Part shown: positions 33,733-47,500 of the stretch, piece after piece
How positions within the stretch are numbered: the first letter of the stretch is position 1
Layout: every line of letters starts with the position of its first letter
Source of the DNA: Pohlia nutans
Taxonomy: Eukaryota > Streptophyta > Bryopsida > Bryales > Mniaceae
Direction of reading: 5' to 3'
Assembly (NCBI GenBank): GCA_022496805.1
Contig: CM040087.1
Location: 4,910,001 to 4,974,000, forward strand
Length of the DNA stretch: 64,000 bases
The notes under the pieces: model-generated
What the model was told of the DNA's origin: nothing
Databases searched by the model: none
The model's input: only the letters and a program-made list of their open reading frames with translations
Made by a program: the position numbers and the translations under genes

Positions 33733-34519
33733 GGTGATAGTCTACTCCAGGAAATTAGGACAATTGTGGCAACTTCAGATTGGTTCTAAGCAATATAGTT
33801 ACAACGCATAATGTATTCTTATACATGCAATCTTTTTAGTGTATTCCAAATCTTTGCACAAAATTCCTCTTCATCTCTTTCTACTTTCAACCCTCCATAG
33901 TATACTTCACAAAATAAGACTCTACTGATGTGTTACATGTGTCATAGGCTATGTTAAATAGAATACTCCATAGGCTCACCATATCATGTAGTGAATGCAT
34001 GCTATCACTCGTCGCTTCGCAACTCGGAGATAGCATGCACCCGCTACATGCTATAGGAGAGCCTTTAGAGTACTCTATCTTTTACATTTTGGACTTATAG
34101 ATGCCCTAGCTACTACTACCTAGGGAAAAAAAATCCAACCACTTGTCATCCAATCAATAAGCTTCTACATAGGAACAAAATTGAGACGTTGAGGATGCAA
34201 AGATCGGATACTTATCAGTTGAAAAGACAACCACGTGTATGGTACAAATGGAATATGACCAAATTTTAACTTTCAAAATTCATATAAATCACATTTTAAT
34301 TGAGGAAAAAAATTGCTTTTATTTATGATTTTTATTTGTCTATCGGCCAAAAATAATCCCAATTCGATTTTCAGAAAATTCCAACCACGGTAGCTTAAAT
34401 AGGCAGTTTGGGTGCCTCCACCTTATGCCATGTTCCAAATTTCCAAGCCATGCCAGGAGTTGCCACTTGTTAGCCCTCTTCTTACTAGCTGATAAAAGAG
34501 TGACCCTTGCAAAGGGTAA
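33733..34519. other. Intergenic region
   Basis: No gene recognised. An imperfect inverted repeat near 33960-34075 pairs TAGCATGC and flanking CTATAGG-like sequence. It may be another small foldback. Confidence 0.3.
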
Positions 34520-35010
34520 CGCCTAAATGCCCAAAACCCTCTCCAACTTTGTAGGATTGCAAAGATGCATTATAAAATGTAACTAATAGGGATATTTTGA
34601 ACTTGATGTATGAATAACAGTTGTACATTATGAATTTTAGATTCTATCCATACGATTAGATCTATGACCAATATTTTTGTATAAAATTTGAAACATACAA
34701 TTCAAAATTCTTTAGTAATTTGATTACGAATAAGATATTGACAATATGTGAATGAAATTTGTTGTGATGGGTTGGAACCTAACACTCTAAATGTGTTGAT
34801 TTTTAGAGATTTTTTGGTAGCTAAATTTTATGAACTTATTTTTTCAAGAGCACATTTATACTCTATTCAGTTTACACATGCATGAAGCTAACTTCCTATA
34901 AAACTTATAGTTAAAAAAAGAATCCACTATGCAAAAAGTGCATGACGGATTTGAACACGTGGATGAAATCTATACACCGTCCAAAGGATGGACGCTTAGG
35001 CAGGTAAGGG
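34520..35010. mobile_element. piggyBac-like element, 491 bp
   Basis: Right TTAA at 35011-35014; the left is mutated to GTAA at 34516-34519. The left end is CGCCTAAATGCCC; the right, inverted, is CCCTTACCTGCC with GTCCATCCTTTGGAC at nucleotides 18-32. The interior matches 33181-33728 in the opposite orientation. Confidence 0.75.
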
Positions 35011-35370
35011 TTAAGGCCTGCCTTCCCAATTTTACGTTTAGGGATGTGCTCCATCAAACGTGCCCCCTCAGCCCGCTGTAACGTATCCCATCATACTTGA
35101 CATTTTCAAGTGATTGATGTGAACTTGGTCTAACTTAACGCGAAATCAAACCTGTGATCATTGTTTGTGATTTGCTAATGGTAGGTATTGGGGTGCTTCA
35201 AGAGTGCCTAGCTAGTTAGGGATCGTTATCAAGTCGCTGAATTGTCCAAAAGGGTTCAATGGTGGCTGAGCTGTGATGTCTCACACATGTAGGACGCCAA
35301 CTGCAGGTCTTTTCCCAGGTCTGGAAGAGCCAGTACACCACAGCAGGTGTTGGGGCAACCCGACCATTAA

Positions 35371-35590
35371 CCTCTAAAGGACCAAGACGCCCTCATGTTT
35401 TTATAGCAGTTTTGAATAGGTCCTATGTAGGCTTCTTTTTATTTAAATTTGTTTGTCTTTTGATCAACACATGCAATGTTCTTCACTAATTCTGATGATA
35501 TAAAATTTGTACCCATCTGAATTATATTTTTCAGAATATGATCAATTATACTTGTCATTTTAAAACCATGAATCCGTGGTCCTTTAGGAA
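35371..35590. mobile_element. piggyBac-like MITE, 220 bp, decayed ends
   Basis: TTAA at 35367-35370 and 35591-35594. The ends are CCTCTAAAGGACC and, inverted, TTCCTAAAGGACC. The interior (CATGCAATGTTCTTCACT) is related to 17466-17692. No clear palindrome remains at nucleotide 25. Confidence 0.7.
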
Positions 35591-36277
35591 TTAAAGTCCC
35601 AGAGGGCCGGTGAACTCTCCGGTGAGCTCTGAGGTAGAAGCACTCGAACATGTTTGGGACCAAGTCCAGTCACCTATACAAGCACTTGTTTCAACTTCGT
35701 GACTTCCCAATCAAATTATCACAACCATCAGTTGTAGCAATTTGGTTATCAATTATGAATGCCAAGTTAGCAAACCGAGTGGACTAGAAAAGTATTGGTT
35801 CTCCTACTAATATCAATAGTGGATTTATGCAAATTATGTTTGCAGAATCACACATTGTAAAAAAATAAATTAAAATCTGGGCTTGGTTATCAAACCCAAA
35901 GTTTTATGCATTACAATTTTTCTATCATTGAAAACCATCGCTCCAAATAGGTTGAAATCTGCCTTAAGCTGACAGGTATTGGTGCCTCCACCTTATTGCG
36001 CCTGTGAGCTCAGTCACATGTCTTGCCATTAGACTCTCACTTTTCTGGGTACAGTGCTTTGCTCTTCACATGGGGTCCATGAACGTAGAGAATGACTTGC
36101 TGGTATTCATTTGCTCTCAGATCATCCGCTGTCCAATTGTAGATTCTCTCATGTAGTACATTTAATTACAATAAGCCATTTGAGTGTTTTGTATTCATGA
36201 ATTTTGAAACGCATACACTTGACGATGATGGTTTGCCAAAGCAGCTCGGTATACTGTGGTCTGTTGTCAGGATCGGG

Positions 36278-36421
36278 AAAAAAAAAATTATAAGAAGAGT
36301 ATAATACGCCTTATTGATTATTTTGGCCAATCCTCATTATTTTCTAGTGTAATTTGTAACCTATTACACTTGAAAATAACAGGGATTGGTCAATATAACC
36401 AATATGGCGTTATAAATTTTT
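36278..36421. mobile_element. Foldback, about 143 bp
   Basis: Inverted arms of about 65 bp around GTAACCTATTACAC share CCAATCCTCATTATTTTC-like sequence and GCCTTATTGATTATTTTGG. No confident terminal motif or target duplication. Confidence 0.6.
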
Positions 36422-37217
36422 TTAGCAGTAAGTAAAGTCCTCCCTTTTCAACAGTAGCACTGTAAACACATCAACAGTGTCTCACCACTCAACATTTAAC
36501 TAAAGATGAGGTGGACTTGTCCTTGATTCTAAAATTGCTATAGTACTTCAAGAATAGTGGCCTATATTCTAAAATCTTACAGAGAAGGGTTAAAGAACCT
36601 TACGAGAAGCTCAAATCTTTAGGAAGTTATTTTTTTGAAACAAATCTATTTTGTATGGTGAAAAAGAGAATCTTGAAAAACATTTACAAAATTTGACATT
36701 TGTTGAAAAAGAATTTTCCAAGAACATTAATTAGTCAATATTATTATTATTATTATTGGAGTATATATTATTATTACTAGAGCGTTTTTTTCAAGGAAAC
36801 TACATATCATTGAAATTAATGGTTTTATAAATGAAATAATTACATGAATTAAATGAAATAATTACATGAATTAAATCTATAAATAAATTTTGAAATTTTT
36901 TGTCATATTTTTTTCATACTTTGAGATTGTGAAAATAGTTTGCCAAAATGAAAGTGATTTTTTTTCATAAAACAATTTTCTACAAGAAACTAATCAAGCT
37001 ACCAAATTATGCTTAATATTAAATAATTTCCCAAATTATCCTATTTAGTGCCTTGTATAGTTAAAAGTTCTTACAAGTGCACTCTATATTTGATATATCT
37101 AATCATGTATGGAAGGGGGGTATGAACTTCATATAATACTCTACGTCGTGTATATTTGTTATTTGTGGATCCCTCTATAATATCCTGACATATAGTTTTT
37201 TTAATATAATTTAATAA

Positions 37218-37277
<60 letters not shown>

Positions 37278-39000
37278 TAAATTCAAATGTGCTTAATGGT
37301 TACACAATGTATTTTCTATGAAATTTAATATGTCTAATGTATATATATTCTTTACATTGAATTTTTCATTAGCATCCCTTTTGTGCACTCATATGATGTG
37401 AAGGTCATACATACAAATCATCTCTTAAAAGTAAGTACATATGGGTAGATGCAAACTACGGTCCTACAAAAATGTTGTTGCAGTGCACCAAAATTGTAAT
37501 GGGAGCAACTTTCTAAACCTACCTTGCATTTCATTTCAATTCTTTATATATATTTTTAATATTCATGGTGTTTAAATCACATAATTAATCTACCTTATCA
37601 AGTCTTAATATTTTATGTTTACGTAAACAATTATAAGACAAATTAAAAAAGGGACAAAACTATGCAATGTTTACATGCTCATTTGAACCACCTATTATGA
37701 TATGTGTGTACATTCCAAGCAAAATTGATAGTTCTCATCATTTTTAGTATAGTTCTAGTACCTATTATGGGGTGGTGTAAAATTTCAATTCTAATTTTAT
37801 GAGTTGACGTGATGTTTCAAAATAATTTTTTAATTTAAAAATAGACATTATTTTTTTGATTTAAAATTTTAATGTTTAAGAGGATTTTTTTTCCTCTTAG
37901 CATTATTCACAAAAGTGCACGTGCAATTGAAATTTGACAATTGCTTTGCAAGCTTATCAAATCAACAAAGAACTCTATATTAATTGTGCTTCTCAATGCG
38001 CAATTGGTCACTTCATTGGTACTAATTGTGCATGAAATTGCACAAATGTGTATGTTTGAGATTTGGGTGATCGTAGCTTACTTCTACCCATATAAGAGAC
38101 CAATCAAGAATTAACTAGATGCATAGATTATACACATAGAGAAGGATATTGTTGAAGGTAGTGTTTGTAGACATATTAGTCTAACTATTACATAATGCTT
38201 CAAAATCGTAAAAGTATTGTGCATTCGTATAAGAATTTACAAGGTCTACAAGAAATCATAATTTCATTCATCATAGCCATTTTTAAGATTTTATTCGTAA
38301 GGTTTCATTCATAATATACATCTGTCTTAGTGCATCAATTGATCAATGTAAACATGTGACTTAACCAACCATTTGATAATATACTTGAACACCGTAATTG
38401 ACTTGTCCAAATGGAATTTGCACAAATTTGTATGGAATATTTTCAATGAATCAATATATGTTCAATGATCTCGTGAATCAAAATTCCCTCAAGAAAGTTA
38501 CTTCACAAAACATCGAAGTCAAAGGATGTTTTTACAAATATTTTCATTTGTACACGTGGAGGTTCATAAATCCCAATTACAACAATATCTAATTCAAAAG
38601 TAGTGCATCATTCTTGTTAAGGAATAGTAAATATTTATATAGTGTCAAATGTCGAGAAATTAGTCACAGCGTTCTCAAGCCCACACCCTTCACATTGTAA
38701 AGAAACTGCAAATAAAATAATTCAACTCTCCAACCCTCGTTGCTTGACCCAATTGAAGTTAGAGAAAATGCTTTGCAATTCCTTTGATCCCCTGACAAAT
38801 GCTTGAGATTTAAAGGTGCAACAATGAGCCTCTAAAGAACGTTATGGTGAGGGGCAACCTAATTTCACTTGTAGAAAAAGTGACATTGTGAAGAAAGTTG
38901 CCCAAGCATGTGGTGCTCAATTCCACACATACACAATGATTTTGCTAGGGCATCTCCCTAGAAAGCACCACCTTTTCTACTAATGTTTCATTATTAAGTG
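36422..39000. other. AT-rich intergenic region
   Basis: No gene recognised. A (TA)n run is annotated separately at 37221-37274. ATTATT trinucleotide runs occur near 36739-36775. Confidence 0.3.
37221..37274. repeat. (TA)n microsatellite
   Basis: An uninterrupted alternating TA run of about 54 bp. Confidence 0.95.
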
Positions 39001-39028
39001 TCGATTACTCTTTCACGAGTACCGTATT

Positions 39029-39242
39029 GTGTCATTGATAAGGCACCATTATGAGGTAGAGAGAACACCAACAGATAAGAATGTTTTGCAACGAGTGAGG
39101 AGAATCATGGCTGATTTACTCAGTGGAGGACAGGAGTCCTTGGACGGAATGGCTGTTATTACTTGCCGGGTTCATAATAACAACATCATCAACAAAACTT
39201 CAACACAGCAGCTTATATCATCAGTAATAACCAGGGTTTGTT
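39029..39242 (+). pseudogene. Coding-like fragment next to a direct repeat
   Basis: A frame reads SLIRHHYEVERTPTDKNVLQ, then RVRRIMADLLSGGQESLDG, and stays open into the direct repeat at 39255. A second coding-like piece on the same strand (about 39865-40018, ending NFRTLMLL and TAG) lies before the second repeat copy. The two may be exons of one damaged gene. No family recognised. Confidence 0.3.
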
Positions 39243-39254
39243 TTTTTGGTTTTC

Positions 39255-40420
39255 AGGTCATCTAACTTTAGGCTACAAAGCTCGCATGCAAATGAATGAG
39301 GTGGCATTTTTATCCTTTATTTTTTTCCATCTGGTTTTTCCATACTATCTTTTTGATCAATATATTGGCCTTTTGCAAAACCCTTCAAACATATCGTCTT
39401 TTTCATCCAACATCTTGGCCTTTTCATTCATTGCATGTCGCACACAAAGTCTCAGCCTGGCATGCAATCCATTGGTGGCTACATGACTAGTGACATTTTT
39501 CTCATTATGTTCCCACATGGTGATTCTCCTAGTGGATTTTTGTAGCAAACTGGCTAAACCCCTAAATGTCCCAATGTACAAAAACTAAATCACGAACAAA
39601 TTCAAAGCCTTGTTACTTTTTCAAACAATTTTGAATGACTTTCATCCAAGTCGCTTTTGCAAGGCTATAAACCTCTTCGGTAATGGGGAGATGTTAATAT
39701 TGGAGAGGCCTCCAAATGCAAGTACATCAAATTTGTTGGGTAGATTTTATACTTGCAATGGTCCTCTCCTACACAATGAGCCATGCTAATATCTAGCATC
39801 AATTGTATTTAAGGGGTCGGTACATTTAGGGATAAAAAGCCAGAAAAAAAAAACAAGAAAACAGTAGTACTAACTATTGTGCTGGCCGGGAGTAGCCTTC
39901 TTGAGGACATACGCTCAACCTCACCGTCCTGCCTCTCCATCAACACGAATGGTGAGAGGCTGCTGTTCGATCTGCAAGGCACAAAGAATTTCCGCACCTT
40001 GATGCTACTGTAGTTTAAGAGCTGATTCGATACAACACCATCAAATGAAGAGCACGTCGTAAGGGTTTTTTGGGGGTTTTGGGTCATCTAACTTTAGGCT
40101 ACAAAGTTCGCGTGCAAAGTGAATGAAGTGACTTTTATATCCCTTATTTTTTATATTTTAATTTGGAAAACCCGATTACGAATCTTTGCTTTTTCATACA
40201 TCCTATATGTTGGCCTTTTACAAAACCCTTCATATATCTTGTCTTTTTCATTCAACATCTTCAATTGGCGTTTTCATCCATTGCATGTGGCTCATGAAGT
40301 CCCAACTTAGCTTGCAATTGGCGCAATCTAGTGCCTTGGTGGCTACATGAGGTGGCGACTTCTCATTATGTTCCCATATGATGATTCTCCCATTGGATTT
40401 TTGTAGCAAACTAACTATAA
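39255..40420. repeat. About 320-bp direct repeats separated by about 520 bp
   Basis: Copies at about 39255-39560 and 40082-40420 share TCATCTAACTTTAGGCTACA, GGCCTTTT.CAAAACCCTTCA, GTGGCTACATGA and GGATTTTTGTAGCAAACT, in the same orientation. This could be a short terminal-repeat retroelement or a local duplication. I see no primer-binding site or polypurine tract that settles it. Confidence 0.6.
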
Positions 40421-41279
40421 AAACCCAAAAAAATAAAACCATGTATGGGGTATTGTATGCAAGGTTTTTTTGGTTTCATTCTTTTGAGGTAGAGTAGATG
40501 GCAATTATTGTGAAGTGATTTACATCTATGAGTACCGATGAAACATGTAAAATTTGAAAGAATACACATTTATTATTCATACCAAAGGTTGTAAGTTCAT
40601 GTCATGTCAACTTTTCAAAAAGGATGTTGGAATACCACAGTGAGCAAGGGGGACCCGAGATGTCTTGGGCCTTGTAAAGGACAAGATGGAGAAACGAAGA
40701 GGTGACCCGAATGAACAACATACAATAGCATTTTGTGTGAGGTTACAATGGGGGCGTGACATACATGGAAGGAAACCTTGTAAGAGCGCGCATCCATGGG
40801 TTCAAAGAAAGCGTGAATTGGAGTTGTGAGTCAAAAGTTATGACTCGTCCAAGTTGGAGTGACCCGTGTCATAAGGTGTAAATTGTTGTTCACAACATTC
40901 TTGCCATTGGAATTGATATATATTTTTAATTCCAAGGCAAAGCTATTGGTGATTTAATTTTGTCTTTAATGAACTACCTTTTCATAAAAATAAAAAAGAT
41001 GTATTTTTTACACTTGTGTTTTTTCATAACTTTTGAATTTTTATCTTTAACTTAGTTACTTCTACTTTAACACAATTTGCAAATTGTAGCCTTTAGAATT
41101 TATTTTTTATTTGATTTCAAAATCTATTGATGTAGTTAAGGATGTTATTGATGTTTAAAAAAACAATCTGATCTTTCAATTTATACCTTTACAGCTTTTT
41201 AATCCATGCAATCGTTTTGTGTAAAATGTTTTAGTAACTACATATGTAAGTAAAAAGAAAGATCCTCTATATCTATATT

Positions 41280-41335
<56 letters not shown>

Positions 41336-42185
41336 TTAAGTAAACTGAAATTGAATGCTTTGAAGTATTTTGGTGAAATGGGATGAAGGAAAAATTAAGA
41401 TTAAATAATTTAGAGTTATGAGAAGAGCCGTGCACATTTGTAACTATTCAAAAACATTATGCTTTTAGAGATGATATGATGTATTTTTCTCACACATGTA
41501 ATTTTTTTAATGTTGATTTTTTTCATTCTAAATATTTGTGTGACATGTGAGCATAGCTATATTCACCACTTGATACGTTGAACAACACATGAAGACATTT
41601 TTATTACTATTGTCTTATATTCTCTTTATGACTCTTTTAAAAAAATATATACTCAATAACTTTTCATTTATAGATCCAAATTTTTAAATACAGTTGGTGC
41701 ATTCATCATTGCTATTTTGTATGGTATTATTTCACATATCCATATGGGCTTTCACTATTTGTGACATGCTATCGGGACAAAACAAACTAATTGACTTTTG
41801 TTGAATTTTTATGATAAAATTTAAATGAAATTTGAGACTTTAGCAATTTAAAAAATCAAAATAAGTACATAATAATTGTAACAAAGTTTAGACCAAGAAT
41901 CACATGCTAATGTACTGTTTTTATAAATAAATTTAAAACATGAAATTATGTAATCATATGCCAATCAGAACAACCTTTTATCTTTACATTATATTTATTC
42001 ATAACATTGTGAGAAAATTTGTTCAATTATTCTATTTTTATTATTTATTTATTTTTATTTTTAATTATACATTATTCAAAAATATATTAAAAAAATTGTC
42101 ATAAAAACATATTTATTACATGTTACTTATTTATTGGATTATTTATATATGTATGCATATATATGTACCTACTAATTACAATATA
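40421..42185. other. AT-rich intergenic region left of the Mutator-like element
   Basis: No gene recognised. A 50-bp (AT)n run lies at 41283-41332. The rest is AT-rich with no clear boundary until the terminal repeat at 42186. Confidence 0.35.
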
Positions 42186-42727
42186 CACTTACAAACAAAA
42201 CTGAGTATTGATTTGAAACTTTTCCATTCAAACAACCATATCATGAGCATCAATGGGCAAAGTCCAAAAGTGAATTTGCAAAAGTTGTAGTGTGCAACAT
42301 ATAACACATTACTACCGAAGTTTGAAGAGAAACTCAATTGTGATTTGAAAGAAAATGAATTTTAAAGTTAGCCATGTCTAAAACTCAGTTTTGTGCGCTA
42401 CAAGTTGGAAGTACTTTAAATTTTGTGAATTTTTTCTTATAGCTTCAATAAAACTTTTTGTGCCTTGGCATGTTGGTATACATCGTTTTAAAGTGTTTTA
42501 CGCAAAAATTGAAGGAAGTTGACATTTATAGAATTTAAAATATCGACAATTTGACAAACATGCAAATGATGTTGGTTTTCACGATATTTGAATTTGTTTT
42601 TGGATTTGAGATTTTGGGACTGCAATGGCCATTGTATAGAGAGCATACATTGCAATATGACCATTGTTACATCTTAATGCCTTTACATTTGAAATAGTTG
42701 TTGAATAGCCAAAGTGTTCAATTTATA

Positions 42728-43030
42728 TATTAGAGTTGTATGATGCATTTTTTTGGTTTGACTTTTTTGTACAAAGTCTAGGGTTCATGATGCACATACT
42801 CAATTAACCAATTGAAAAACTTGTTTCTTTTGTGTTCAATATCATCAAAATATTGTCAATTTTATGAAAGTCAGTGTAATTTCTGGCAGTTTTGAATTTT
42901 TTGATGATATGGAAAATAATATGTTTTTTAATTTTGATTTGTAGGATTGATTATGTGCGTCATAAACTCTAGTTTTCGTACAAAAATACTAAACCAAAAA
43001 ACTACATCGTATAGCTCCAATATATAAAAA
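42728..43030. repeat. Foldback present only in the left terminal repeat
   Basis: The arms share TATATTAGAG/CTCCAATATA and TTTTTTGGTTT.GT.TTTTTGTAC. The right terminal repeat passes from CAATT to ACACAATTCGCTATTTA without it. Related sequence forms the inner end of the terminal repeats of the element at 55045-61762, so it may be an ancestral part lost from the right end or an insertion. Confidence 0.6.
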
Positions 43031-43421
43031 CACGCAATTCGCTATTTATGCACTTGGCCAAGTGCGCTCATTTCATAAGCATATTTGACTTTTAAAAAGG
43101 TTGATTAAATAGTTCTCTAAAAAACATCAATGTTGTCTTTCTTCAATCCCCTACATTTTAAACAAATAGTTATTTTAATAAATTTTTATTCTCATCTTTA
43201 TCTTTTCTTTTACCTTTTCTTTTATCTTTTCTTTTTTATCTTGATTTCTTTCTTGTCTTCTTTCTTGTCTCCCTCTTGTCTTTCTTCTTGTCTTCTTTTT
43301 GTCTTTCTTCTTGTCTTCCTTTTTGTCTTCGTTGTCTTTTTTCTCTTCTACTTTTTCTTCAGTTGTGGCTGCTGAACCCTAAACAATGGGAGCAAACCAA
43401 AAAAAGAAAAAAAGAAAAAAA

Positions 43422-43423
<2 letters not shown>

Positions 43424-43463
<40 letters not shown>
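43424..43463. repeat. Poly(T)/poly(A) tracts in the Mutator-like terminal repeat
   Basis: An about 40-bp T run, followed by A runs near 43516-43540 and 43588-43597 alternating with CTGAATGGCAGC(C/T)GCC. The mirrored A and T runs lie at 48729-48760 and 48905-48957. Lengths differ between the repeats, as expected for slippage. Confidence 0.85.
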
Positions 43464-43464
<1 letters not shown>

Positions 43465-44522
43465 CCGTTTTTCGGGTTGGCCGTGGGGTGCTGTTGAACC
43501 CTGAATGGCAGCCGCCAAAAAAAAAAAAAAAAAAAAAATCCCTTTTTCTTGGCCGTTGGGTGCTGCTGAACCCTGAATGGCAGCTGCCAAAAAAAAAATC
43601 TTTTTTTTTGACTTTTTTGACTTTTTCTAAAAATTACTATTTTTAGCCGCTTGGGTGCGCGGCCGCGCACCCATAAACCTTCTCATCTCCATCCCTCCCT
43701 CTCCATCCCTCCCCTCTCCTCATATATATAGGGGAGAAGAGAGCCTCGGCACTAACGGCGCATCGGAAATGCGTCAGCGCCCCTCCTGCTGTGGAGCCCG
43801 GCCTGGCCTCTCTCAGCCCGCCCGCCTGCCCGCCCTCGCGTTCTCTCGAGTTCCCTCGCGTTCCCTCGCCGCCTGTGTTCGGTACCTCCGTATCCAGCAG
43901 TAAGCCCCTGACGAGCTCCGTTCCCAGCAGTAACGCTGTTCCCAGCCGACGAGCTCCGTTCCCAGCCCGTATTCCGCCGTTCCCGCTCCCCCTCCACATA
44001 CCCGCCCAGCCGGAGAGACCCGCCCGAAAGAACCTTCTATGTACTATGTTCTCCCACTTCTTGCAGCCAGCGACTGCGGGGACTGGGAGCAAATTCGCCC
44101 CTCCCCTGCTCCAAGCCCTCCAACTCCAAGCAGAAGGTGGTTACCCATTCCCAATTATACGGATATGAGGCATTGATATTATTTTGTATTGTTATTTTTT
44201 ATAGGTAGGCAAGGAGAAATAGATTACAACACAAGTTGAAGTATAATTTTTGGATGAAGAATGAATTAGTTATAAATTTTCAAAGTTGAAGTATGACGCA
44301 TCCCATTCACGTCATGTAGGTGCACCTCTTTCTATCTAAAGAAGATTTGTCTTGCACACACTAAAGATGTTTAAACCAAAAACAACCAATTCATAACCAC
44401 ATTTACATATATTAAAACCAACAAGAGAGAACCATTACCAACTGTAACTCATGCTACAATCAACACCATTAGAACATTGATTGTGGAAAACCCATAACGA
44501 CACTTTTTTGAAATCTCCAATT

Positions 44523-47500
44523 TTATTCCAAACTCAAGTAACTCTCACAATTCTTGCACGACACATAATCATCCCCTTTCTCCACTATTGTGTACACTTT
44601 ACATTTGTCACAATGTACCTTAGGAACCCTAGGAAATATAGTTCTCCTTTGCTTTGAATGAGCCACTAGCACATGAGTTGTACGTTTCGAAGGTGATTGT
44701 GGACAACTTCCCTCACCATCTTCTTGAGCCACACGTTTTTTTCCATGTCCCATCCGTGTGCGCTTTACATTCTCTTGAATGCTGGCTATAGATCCACGTA
44801 CAGGCAAATCAATAGTGGAAGGTCTTTCAAAGGTAAATGGCTCTGAAAGAGATGTCAGAAACTTCTGCACAAGAATTTTTTTGTATATCACCTCTTCTCC
44901 ACTATAGGTTTGAATTGAAGACCTCAATTCTTGAATCATAGTCTCTGCTTCCACCAACACATCTAACAATCCTCTCTGCTGATCATCGTTTTCTGCAAAC
45001 TCCGTAGTCATATCTACAATTGAAGCATCCAATTGTATAGGAGATAATGGTTCCTCATTGTCGATATACTCCTCAATTGATACTCTTGTGGTTGATGGAA
45101 GAATAAAATATTCTTTCACAATTCGTTGCACTCCCAATATATGCTTGCAAGTTGAGACACTACTTGCACATTCACAAAAATAAGTGTTCAAAGAAACACT
45201 ATACTTTGTGTTAGGTGAAGTTTCACTTACCACATAGAATAACATGAGTTCCAAATTAACAACGTCCAAGACTTCACTTGGATTCAATTGATAAGCTTTG
45301 AATATATGCTCCCCTCCTTTCATGATTCGACGATGTTCCTTATCGTTGCCTCTCCTAGAAAATCGTTGAGAATCACCTATACATCATACCAAACTTTATT
45401 AAAACCATAATGAAACCAAGTAAAATCTTCATGGTTACAAGTACACACAACCAAAACATAGAAAGGGTTTAGGGTTAAAAGAACTCACTTATGAGTTGCA
45501 CCATTTGAAAATGATCTACCAAAGTGGGCCTTCCAATACGACTTCCATCTTCCGCACTACCAACGATGGCAATGATAAGATCCCTCAAGGCACGGTTCAC
45601 CTTGGCTTGGAGTAAGGCATACTTAATCCACTCCCAATGCCGTTCTATGTAGTTGGTTGTATCCATACCACCGTAAGCAAAGAGCCGGCCAAATCATGGC
45701 CATAAATTCCTCCATTGTACTCTTCGACCTGCCCATCCAGCCTCCATATACTCTGCTACACTAGGTATGTGCTGAAAATCCTCATAAAGCTTTTCGAGCT
45801 TTTCCTCAAAATCCTCTTCCTTTGAACAATGCATCAAGACATGTAGAGCTATCCAAAGTTTGTTCTTTTCGGGTATGGGAACACGAGTTAAGAGGTTTTC
45901 ACTCCAAGCCTTCATAACATGGAAATGACATAACAAAACTTTGCCAGCCACTTGTACCTTCTCTCCATTTTCGATGCTCCAACAATATTCATCACTTCTA
46001 ACAATGGTATTGATAGAATTTAGTGACGTTTTGTCCTTGTCTATAACTATGGCGGAAGGTCTTACCGCTCCCAAAGATGCAAAAACGGCAATCAACGCCA
46101 ACTCCAAGGCAATACCCTGATGCCCTTGATTTTTATCCTTCGTACACAACCTGTAAAACACAGGGACTCCTTTTCTATCTTGGTTTGGTACTACAGCAGC
46201 ATACAAAGGTAAATCGTAGTCATTAGTCTTAAATGTAGAGTCTAGGGCCCAAGAGTTACCATGTGAGAATCTTCTTGCAACGTCTCTCATCCAATCATCT
46301 TAAATGACTACAATGAATGGCCGCTTTCTTACATCCTTGTCCTTTGGTGCATACGGTTGATAAAAAATAATCTTCCCCTGCATTTGCAACCTCATAATTT
46401 CCACTTGAGCAACATCCCAGTCATGTTTGCGTAGAGTATCTACACAATACACAAAATAAATTTACTTACACATTCAAAAATTAACAAATTGTATCTAATC
46501 ATAATAAACAACAATAATCTATTGAATAATATCTTACCATTTATTCTCATAGAGTACTTGAGTTGATTGACTTCTTTAGGTATGATGAAAAAACGGTAGG
46601 TTGCACGCTCCAAGTCTCCAACCATGGCTTCTATTTTTTTTGCATCACGTTTGGATGCAAGAAAAACTGTAGATGTAGAAACCATTCTTTTCAAATTCTC
46701 TTTGGCCATGGTTATAACAGACGGATGTACAGGTAGAAATAATATGTCATTTTGAGATCTTGGTACATGGCCTCTATGCTGAGTATGCACGGAAATAGTA
46801 CACTCCCTTCCTTTGAATGCTCCACTATTTTTGTCATTCACAATAGGTTCCACAGTTTTCAATTGAAAAGTACAATCTCGTAACTTACTCTTCCTATCTT
46901 ATCTATTGTCCCTTACTAGAGAGGGTCTCACAGCAGGTGCCTTCACATGAGGTCGGTTTTTGTTTCCACTCCTATGACAACGGTAGTACTTAACAATGTG
47001 ATTTTTGTACCGAGTGTTTTGACGCAACCTACGTAAAACAACATACTTCACGCATATTTTATCAAGGGTGGCATCTAGAACGTCATGAGGAACATTATGA
47101 ACCTCATCCCACAACTTGGATTCATTGCAAGTGGGGCACGATTCAAGACAACTCTCTACATACTTGCTGTGGATCCCTCCCACTCTAAAATCTATGGTCC
47201 AATGTGCACGAATTGCATCAAGTGTAGAAGTTAGGTTCAAGTGTTTGCCATTAACATCAACATGGGACTCTTCTACAATTGAACACCAACGTTCAATAGG
47301 AGGAATTTGCCTTCCTTTTAAGTCTTGTCTCGTAGGAGACAAACCAATGCCCCCATTAACACTTATCAACTTCACACTATCTTGAAGTTTTTTCCATCGC
47401 TCAATGGTATGAAAAGCATCATCAATATCTATAGGACGGCCATGACTCTTAGAAAGAGGGCGGAAACTAGCATCTGCTTCACGAATTTGCTCAAATACAG

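Noticed and set aside
36585..36594. AGGGTTAA resembling a piggyBac-like right end
   Set aside because: No matching CCC end follows a TTAA upstream within a reasonable distance.
42186..42191. CACTA superfamily for the 7.65-kb element because its end reads CACTTACA
   Set aside because: The interior encodes a MULE-type DDE core with a SWIM finger, and the end is CACTT rather than CACTA.
43655..44168. Open frames in the GC-rich terminal repeat, mirrored at 48004-48558
   Set aside because: The same frames occur inverted in the other terminal repeat and have low-complexity, domain-free products. They are a composition effect.
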